NCBI RefSeq assembly: GCF_052180275.1
Contig: NZ_CP197465.1
Span: 2,914,001 to 2,978,000, forward strand
Reading direction: 5' to 3'
Length of the DNA: 64,000 bases
DNA from: Kumtagia sp052180275
GTDB lineage: Bacteria; Pseudomonadota; Alphaproteobacteria; Rhizobiales; Rhizobiaceae
A program made the position numbers and the translations under genes. Under the pieces are notes generated by a model that saw only the letters and a program-made list of their open reading frames with translations, did not search any database and was not told where the DNA came from. Position 1 is the stretch's first letter, and every line of letters begins with the position of its first letter. Positions 58,252 to 64,000 of the stretch are shown here, in pieces.

Positions 58252-58290
58252 TGGGAGATGTGCGCGTCGCAGACGCGCTGGGAGAACGAG

Positions 58291-59484
58291 ATGCCCGACA
58301 ACGATGCCGCCGAGCCGTTCGCGGCGCCCGCGATGGGCGAGCCCTATCTGCTGACGCCCGGCCCGCTCACCACCGCCACTTCGGTCAAGCAGGCGATGTT
58401 GCGCGACTGGGGCTCCTGGGACGCGGATTTTCGCGGGATGACTGCCGATCTGCGCCGCCAACTGATCGCGCTGGCGGGCGATACGGCCGGCGAGTTCGAC
58501 TGCGTGCCGATGCAGGGCAGCGGCACTTTTGCCGTCGAGGCGATGCTCGGCTCGTTGGTGCCGCGTGACGGCAAGGTGCTGGTGCTGGCCAATGGCGCCT
58601 ACGGACAGCGCACCGCGCAGACGCTTGCCTATCTCGGCCGCGCTCATGCGGTGATCGACAAGGGCGACTACCTGCCGCCGCTCGGCGACGAGGTGGCAAC
58701 GGCGCTCGACGCCGATCCGGCGATCACCCATGTCGTCGTAATCCATTGCGAGACGAGTTCCGGCATCCTCAATCCTGTGGCGGAAATCGCCGAAGTGGTG
58801 GCGAAAAAAAGCCGGCGGCTGCTGATCGATTCAATGAGCGCCTTCGGCGCGGTGCCGCTCGATGTCAGCGAGATCCGCTATGATGCGCTGGTGTCCTCGG
58901 CCAACAAATGTATCGAGGGCGTGCCGGGCTTCGGCTTCGTCATCGCGCGGAAGAGCGAGCTGGAGGCCGCGAAAGGTCGCAGCCATTCGCTCAGCCTCGA
59001 TGTCCATGCGCAATGGGCCTACATGGAAAAGACCGGCCAGTGGCGCTTTACGCCGCCGACGCATGCGGTGGCCGCTTTCCTCGAAGCACTGCGGCTGCAC
59101 GCAGCAGAGGGCGGTGTCGCCGGGCGCGGCGCGCGGTATCGCCGCAATCGCGACGTGCTGGTCGCCGGCATGCGGGCGCTGGGGTTCGAGACGCTGCTGT
59201 CCGACGATTGGCTGTCGCCGATCATCGTCACCTTCTTCAACCCGGCCCACCATAATTTTGCATTCGACAGCTTCTATGGGCTGATGAAGGACAAGGGGTT
59301 CATCATCTATCCCGGCAAGTTGACGGCGGTGGACAGTTTCCGCATCGGCTGCATCGGCCGGATGGACGAGCATGTCATGCGCCGGGTGGTGACCGCGGCG
59401 GGCGAGTGCTTGGCCGAAATGGGCGTGGACAGCGCCGCGCCGCCTGCCGTCGCGATTGCCGAACGCGCCAAACTTGCCGCTTGA
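58291..59484 (+). CDS. phnW: 2-aminoethylphosphonate--pyruvate transaminase
   Basis: 397 residues, class V aminotransferase. YLLTPGPLTTATSVKQAMLRDWGSWD at the N-terminus, DSMSAFGAVPLDV, and the PLP lysine at about 206 in SSANKCIEGVPGFGF, all typical of PhnW. It converts 2-aminoethylphosphonate plus pyruvate to phosphonoacetaldehyde plus alanine. GGGAGAACGAG precedes ATG 58291. The ~20-residue tail after GMGVD is divergent. First gene of the operon. Confidence 0.95.
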   Translation: MPDNDAAEPFAAPAMGEPYLLTPGPLTTATSVKQAMLRDWGSWDADFRGMTADLRRQLIALAGDTAGEFDCVPMQGSGTFAVEAMLGSLVPRDGKVLVLANGAYGQRTAQTLAYLGRAHAVIDKGDYLPPLGDEVATALDADPAITHVVVIHCETSSGILNPVAEIAEVVAKKSRRLLIDSMSAFGAVPLDVSEIRYDALVSSANKCIEGVPGFGFVIARKSELEAAKGRSHSLSLDVHAQWAYMEKTGQWRFTPPTHAVAAFLEALRLHAAEGGVAGRGARYRRNRDVLVAGMRALGFETLLSDDWLSPIIVTFFNPAHHNFAFDSFYGLMKDKGFIIYPGKLTAVDSFRIGCIGRMDEHVMRRVVTAAGECLAEMGVDSAAPPAVAIAERAKLAA

Positions 59485-59507
59485 TACGGCTCCAAAAGGA
59501 TATTGCC

Positions 59508-60764
59508 ATGAACCAGTTCTCCCGCGTCGCGGTGACCGTCAACGGCCGGGACTATGCCTGGCCGACCGTGCCGGCCATCGCCATCTGCCTCGACGGCTGC
59601 GAGCCGGCCTATCTGGATGAAGCGATCAAAGCGGGGCTGATGCCAGCGCTGGAAAAGATCAAGGTGAAAGGCACGGTGCGCACCGCGCATAGCGTCATCC
59701 CGAGCTTCACCAATCCCAATAATTTGTCGATCGCCACCGGGCGGCCGCCGTCAGTGCATGGCATCTGCGGCAACTATCTCTACGAGCCGGAGACCGGCCA
59801 GGAAGTGATGATGAACGATCCGCGTTTCCTGCGCGCGCCGACCATCTTCAAGGCTTTCTTCGATGCCGGCGCCAAGGTCGCCGTGGTGACGGCCAAGGAC
59901 AAGCTGCGGGCGCTGCTCGGTCATGGTCTGTCTTATGAGGACGGGCGCGCGGTGTGCTTCTCTTCTGAAAAATCGGACAAGGCGACAAAGGCCGAAAACG
60001 GCATCGACAATGCCTCGGCATGGCTGGGGCGACCGGTGCCGGAAGTCTACTCGGCCGAACTGTCGGAATTTGTGTTCGCCGCGGGCGTCAAGCTGCTCAA
60101 GGAATTCCAGCCGGACGTGATGTACCTGACCACGACCGACTATGTGCAGCACAAATACGCGCCGGGCGTGAAGCAGGCGAACGATTTCTACGAGATGTTC
60201 GACCGCTATCTCGCCGAACTCGACACGCTGGGCGCGGCGATCGTCGTGACCGCCGACCATGGCATGAAGCCGAAACACAAGGCCGACGGCAGGCCGGACG
60301 TCATCTACGTGCAGGACCTGCTCGACGAATGGCTGGGCAAGGACGCGGCGCGGGTCATACTGCCGATCACCGATCCCTATGTCGTGCATCATGGCGCACT
60401 GGGTTCGTTCGCCACGGCTTACCTTCCGGCCGGCGCCGACCGTGCGGCGATCATGCGGCGGCTGGCGGGCATCGAAGGGCTCGACGTGGTGATCGATCGC
60501 GAGACCGCCTGCGCGCGCTTCGAACTGCCGGCCGACCGCATCGGCGACATCGTTCTGGTCTCGTCGGAGAACAAGACGATCGGCACGAGCGAGCACCGTC
60601 ACGATCTCGCAGCACTCGACGAGCCGCTGCGTTCGCATGGCGGGCTGACCGAGCAGGCGGTGCCGTTCATCGTCAACCGCCAGCTTGCCGATCTGCCGGA
60701 TGCACCGGCGCTGCGGAATTTCGATGCTTTTTTTTACGCAGCGATGGCGGCGGCGCGTGGTTGA
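59508..60764 (+). CDS. phnA: Phosphonoacetate hydrolase
   Basis: 418 residues, alkaline phosphatase superfamily. Metal and nucleophile motif AICLDGCEPAY and PSFTNPNNLSIATG (nucleophilic Thr), later TADHGMKPK and the late SHGGLTEQAVPFIVN. It cuts phosphonoacetate to acetate plus phosphate. AAAAGGA precedes ATG 59508, 23 bases after phnW. It is followed by an inverted-repeat element, not by an immediate gene. Confidence 0.94.
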   Translation: MNQFSRVAVTVNGRDYAWPTVPAIAICLDGCEPAYLDEAIKAGLMPALEKIKVKGTVRTAHSVIPSFTNPNNLSIATGRPPSVHGICGNYLYEPETGQEVMMNDPRFLRAPTIFKAFFDAGAKVAVVTAKDKLRALLGHGLSYEDGRAVCFSSEKSDKATKAENGIDNASAWLGRPVPEVYSAELSEFVFAAGVKLLKEFQPDVMYLTTTDYVQHKYAPGVKQANDFYEMFDRYLAELDTLGAAIVVTADHGMKPKHKADGRPDVIYVQDLLDEWLGKDAARVILPITDPYVVHHGALGSFATAYLPAGADRAAIMRRLAGIEGLDVVIDRETACARFELPADRIGDIVLVSSENKTIGTSEHRHDLAALDEPLRSHGGLTEQAVPFIVNRQLADLPDAPALRNFDAFFYAAMAAARG

Positions 60765-60768
60765 CGAT

Positions 60769-61025
60769 GTGCGTCCTTCGAGGCTCGCCCGTTGAGATTG
60801 TCGCTCAACAAGTCCCGTCGTACGGGCTCGCACCTCAGGATGAGGACCGAAGTAGTTACATCGCCAATCGCCAAATCTGCAGGCTTTCCGAGATTCCGCT
60901 TGCCTGTCAGAAACTAGGTTGACGGTGAGCGGTGCAGCCACGACGGTCCTCATCCTGAGGTGCGAGCCCGCACCGCGTTGATTGGGAAAGTGAAATCATT
61001 GGCGGGCGAGCCTCGAAGGACGCAC
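60769..61025. repeat. 257-bp element with two nested inverted repeats (MITE-like)
   Basis: Outer inverted repeats of 23 bp at 60769-60791 and 61003-61025. Inner inverted repeats of 27 bp at 60823-60849 and 60944-60970. About 95 bp of unpaired sequence lies in the centre. It fills nearly the whole gap between phnA and phnY. No reading frame inside looks like a transposase. Confidence 0.85.
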
Positions 61026-61040
61026 GACCGACAAATCACA

Positions 61041-62510
61041 ATGGATACAGCCATGACCAAGGCCCAGACGTCATTCCAGGTCCGCCACGAGCCGATGCGG
61101 ATTGCCGGCCGCAAGGTCGATGCCGATGCCGTTGTCGAGGTGCGCTATCCCTACACGGATACCGTCATCGGCACCGTGCCGGCGGGGCAGGCGCACCACG
61201 CCCGCGAAGCGTTCCGGATCGCGGCGGAGTACACGCCGAAGCTGACACGCTACGAACGCCAGCGCATCCTGCTGAAAACCGCCGAGATGCTGGCCGCGCG
61301 CAAGGAGGAGATTTCCGACTTGATCACGCTGGAACTCGGCATCTCCAAGACGGATTCCCTCTACGAGGTCGGGCGCGCCTTTGACGTGTTCACACTGACC
61401 GGCCAGATGTGCATCCATGACGACGGCGAGATTTTTTCCTGCGATCTCACCCCGCACGGCAAGCAGCGCAAGATTTTCACGATGCGCGAACCGCTTCGCT
61501 CGATCTCGGCGATCACGCCGTTCAACCATCCGCTCAACATGGTGTCGCACAAGGTGGCGCCGGCGATCGCCACCAACAATTGCGTGGTGGTCAAGCCGAC
61601 CGAACTGACGCCGATGACGGCGCTCGTGCTTGCCGACATCCTTTACGAAGCCGGCCTGCCGCCTCAGATGCTGTCGGTCGTCACCGGCTGGCCGGCCGAG
61701 ATCGGCGACGAGATGATCCTCAACGACAATATCGATCTCATCACGTTTACCGGCGGTGTGCCAGTGGGCAAGATGATCGCCTCGAAGGCAGGCTACAAAA
61801 GGCAGGTTCTGGAACTCGGCGGCAACGACCCGCTGATCATCCTGAACGATCTTTCGGACGACGATCTGGCGCGGGCGGCGGATCTCGCGGTGGCGGGCGC
61901 GACGAAGAATTCCGGCCAGCGCTGCACGGCGGTGAAACGCATCCTCGTCCAGGAAAAGGTCGCCGACCGTTTCGTGCCGCTGGTGCTGGAGCGGGCGAAA
62001 AAGCTGCGCTTCGGCGATCCGATGGATCGTTCGACCGATCTGGGCACGGTCATCCATGAGAAAGCGGCCGCGCTGTTCGAGCGGCGCGTCGAGATGGCGG
62101 CGGAAGAGGGAGCCGAAATTCTCTATCATCCCGGCCGGCAGGGCGCGTTGCTGCCGCCGATCGTCGTCGACCGCGTGCCGCACTCCTCGGAACTCGTCAT
62201 GCAGGAGACGTTCGGGCCGATCGTGCCGATCGTGCGGGCGCCGGACGATGACGACGCGCTGATCGCGTTGTCGAACTCGACCGCCTTCGGCCTGTCGTCA
62301 GGCGTGTGCACCAACGATTTCCGGCGGATGCAGAAATACATCGCCGGGCTCAGGGTCGGTACAGTCAACATCTGGGAAGTGCCGGGCTATCGCATCGAGA
62401 TGAGCCCGTTCGGCGGGATCAAGGATTCCGGCAATGGCTACAAGGAGGGCGTCATCGAGGCGATGAAGAGTTTTACCAATGTGAAGACGTTTTCCCTGCC
62501 CTGGGGATAA
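61041..62510 (+). CDS. phnY: Phosphonoacetaldehyde dehydrogenase
   Basis: 489 residues, aldehyde dehydrogenase fold. Active site pocket NSGQRCTAVKRI (Cys), ELGGNDPLIILNDL (Glu), NAD site TPFNHPLNMVSHKVAPAIA and TFTGGVPVGKMI. It oxidises phosphonoacetaldehyde to phosphonoacetate, feeding PhnA, and completes the PhnW-PhnY-PhnA route. The start is uncertain: ATG 61041 or ATG 61053. An inverted pair (62494-62500 / 62512-62518) spans its stop codon and may be a weak terminator. Confidence 0.93.
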   Translation: MDTAMTKAQTSFQVRHEPMRIAGRKVDADAVVEVRYPYTDTVIGTVPAGQAHHAREAFRIAAEYTPKLTRYERQRILLKTAEMLAARKEEISDLITLELGISKTDSLYEVGRAFDVFTLTGQMCIHDDGEIFSCDLTPHGKQRKIFTMREPLRSISAITPFNHPLNMVSHKVAPAIATNNCVVVKPTELTPMTALVLADILYEAGLPPQMLSVVTGWPAEIGDEMILNDNIDLITFTGGVPVGKMIASKAGYKRQVLELGGNDPLIILNDLSDDDLARAADLAVAGATKNSGQRCTAVKRILVQEKVADRFVPLVLERAKKLRFGDPMDRSTDLGTVIHEKAAALFERRVEMAAEEGAEILYHPGRQGALLPPIVVDRVPHSSELVMQETFGPIVPIVRAPDDDDALIALSNSTAFGLSSGVCTNDFRRMQKYIAGLRVGTVNIWEVPGYRIEMSPFGGIKDSGNGYKEGVIEAMKSFTNVKTFSLPWG

Positions 62511-62658
62511 AGGCAGGGCAGGCGAAGCGAGGCACTTGGCACAAGCCGGCCAAACCGATTGATGCTTAGCTGACCAACGAAAACGCTTCGCTCGAAGTGT
62601 TCCCGCCCGCCAATCAGGCCGCCCGGCCGCCCTTCCCGCGGGAAGGGCAGGAACAAAA

Positions 62659-63498
62659 ATGTCCGCATTTGCGCTCTCGCTCGTGCTTTCCGCCGCCGTG
62701 CTGCACGCCAGTTGGAACGCACTGGTCAAGGCGGCCTCCGATCGCGCGCTGACCATCGCGGCGGTGGCGTCGATGCATGGGCTTGGCGGGCTGATCCTGA
62801 TCATGCTCAGCGCGCCGCCGGCGATGGCGAGCTGGCCGTCGATCGCCGCTTCGACACTGATCCACTATGCCTATTATATCCTGCTGTTCCAGGCCTACAG
62901 GCTTGGCGACCTCAGCCAGGTCTATCCGATCTCGCGCGGCATGGCGCCGGCCGTCGTGGCGATGGGCACCTATCTGATCATCGGCGAAAACCTGACCACG
63001 CTCGGCTGGGCCGGCCTCGCCGCCATCTCACTCGGCATCTTCTTCCTGGCGATCCAGCGCGGGGCCGCGCATGCCGACAAGCGGGCGGTGGGCGTGGCTT
63101 TGCTGCTCGGGCTGACGATTGCCGGCTATTCGATCGCCGATGGCATCGGCGTGCGGCTTTCGCAGGCTCCGATGGGCTATATCGGCTGGCTGTTCCTGCT
63201 GGAATCGCCGGTGCTGTTTGCCATTTTATGGCAGCGGCGACGCAAGGCGACCGCGTTCGACTGGCGGGTGTTCGGCATCGGCATGGTCGGCGGCGTGTTC
63301 TCTGTCGCCGCTTACGCGACCGTGCTCTACGTGAAAACCTTCGCCCCGATCGGGGCGGTCTCGGCGATCCGCGAATCCAGCGTGGTCATCGCCGCGCTGA
63401 TCGGACTGGTCTTTTTCGGCGAACGGCCGTGGCTCGGCCGGCTGATATCGGCCGTGATTGTCGCAGCGGGCGTGATCACGCTCGCGGTGTTCGACTGA
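62659..63498 (+). CDS. EamA-family membrane protein, possibly phosphonate-associated
   Basis: 279 residues with ten hydrophobic segments in two EamA repeats, beginning FALSLVLSAAVLHASWNALVKAASDRA and with YAYYILLFQAYRLGDLSQVYPISRG in the first. Proteins with this pattern (phn_DUF6, TIGR03340) are recorded next to phosphonate utilisation genes, and here it follows phnWAY by 148 bp. It could export or import a phosphonate-related compound. A generic metabolite transporter is the alternative. Confidence 0.8.
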   Translation: MSAFALSLVLSAAVLHASWNALVKAASDRALTIAAVASMHGLGGLILIMLSAPPAMASWPSIAASTLIHYAYYILLFQAYRLGDLSQVYPISRGMAPAVVAMGTYLIIGENLTTLGWAGLAAISLGIFFLAIQRGAAHADKRAVGVALLLGLTIAGYSIADGIGVRLSQAPMGYIGWLFLLESPVLFAILWQRRRKATAFDWRVFGIGMVGGVFSVAAYATVLYVKTFAPIGAVSAIRESSVVIAALIGLVFFGERPWLGRLISAVIVAAGVITLAVFD

Positions 63499-63736
63499 TC
63501 TCGTTCGGCAGCCCGGCCTCATCTCTCCTCGGTGGTGAGTTGCGCGCGCTGGCGCGTCAAGGCCGGCGAGAAGGGCGAGAAGAAGGCGGATTGACCGCAG
63601 GCGGCGTATTTTGCTGGCAAGCCGCCCGCCCAGGCTCTAAACCACCGCCAGGGACCCTCAATCGCACAATGCCATCGGGTCGCAGCCGATTTTTGCGCCT
63701 TCCGTGACGGAGGCGCCTCGTATTTGAAAGACAATC

Positions 63737-64000
63737 ATGACGACATTCGACGGCATCGTTCCCGCGCTGGCGCATGCGCTCGCCGCACGCGGCTATCTCG
63801 AACTCACGCCGGTGCAGCAGGCGGTCACCGGGCCGGACCTCGAGGAGCGCGACGCGCTGGTCTCGGCGCAGACCGGCTCGGGCAAGACGGTGGCCTTCGG
63901 CATCGCCATTGCCCGCACGCTGCTCGGCGATGCCGAGCGCTTCGGCCCGGCCGGCGCGCCGCTGGCGCTGGCGATCGCGCCGACGCGCGAGCTCGCCTTG
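63737..64000 (+). CDS. DEAD-box RNA helicase (C-terminus outside window)
   Basis: Only 88 residues are inside. The Q motif (GYLELTPVQQAV), Walker A (AQTGSGKT) and motif Ia (APTRELA) identify a DEAD-box helicase of the DbpA/RhlE/DeaD type. The start at ATG 63737 follows a 238-bp region without a clear gene. Confidence 0.9.
   Translation, partial: MTTFDGIVPALAHALAARGYLELTPVQQAVTGPDLEERDALVSAQTGSGKTVAFGIAIARTLLGDAERFGPAGAPLALAIAPTRELAL

Noticed and set aside
62630..62655. CCTTCCCGCGGGAAGG palindrome before the EamA gene as a regulatory site
   Set aside because: Likely another small dispersed palindrome; no link to regulation can be shown.

Overview
The window looks like a chromosomal segment of a high-GC alphaproteobacterium of the order Rhizobiales, closest in style to the Mesorhizobium/Phyllobacteriaceae group. 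The grounds are the complete rhizobial division and cell wall (dcw) cluster, the long FtsZ with a Pro/Gln-rich linker, an alphaproteobacterial RNase P RNA, btaA-btaB for betaine lipids, and small palindromic repeats of the kind scattered through these genomes. Taxonomy is inferred from gene content only.

Region 1 (1-9400): the start of a GH25 lysozyme lipoprotein, a beta-lactamase-fold hydrolase, the phosphate-free lipid pair btaB-btaA with a four-heptamer Pho box in front, a cupin, and a fused HyuA/HyuB (5-oxoprolinase-type) protein whose gene carries two palindromic repeats in frame. Two small proteins follow.

Region 2 (9400-20700): an EamA transporter; a TerB/J-domain protein coupled to a murein amidase; a lytic transglycosylase; rnpB with its promoter; a PLP lyase; a large RTX-type secreted protein broken by one extra base in a run of nine C; and a GGDEF diguanylate cyclase.

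Region 3 (20700-48800): mraZ-rsmH-ftsL-ftsI-murE-murF-mraY-murD-ftsW-murG-murC-murB, then an unexpected patatin plus GntP permease pair, then ddl-ftsQ-ftsA-ftsZ, a strong terminator, lpxC, bamD, recN and ligA. These genes make lipid II, assemble the divisome, start lipid A synthesis, insert outer membrane proteins and repair or ligate DNA. Most junctions are 4-base overlaps, so translation is probably coupled.

Region 4 (48800-57200): azlCD, a frameshifted monooxygenase-like gene, an unassigned nucleotidyltransferase plus small-protein pair, aminopeptidase P, prmA, a SCO copper chaperone, creA and several small proteins.

Region 5 (55900-63500): a phosphonate island with a hexapeptide acetyltransferase, a LysR regulator divergent from phnW-phnA-phnY, and an EamA-type membrane protein. 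Together these would take 2-aminoethylphosphonate to phosphonoacetaldehyde, phosphonoacetate, then acetate plus phosphate. With btaAB at the other end, the window holds two separate answers to phosphorus shortage. The last gene is the start of a DEAD-box helicase.

The most notable observations are the 11-bp-phased Pho box before btaA, the in-frame repeat insertions in the oxoprolinase gene, the C9 frameshift in the RTX gene, the nested inverted-repeat element inside the phn operon, and the patatin/GntP insertion in the dcw cluster.
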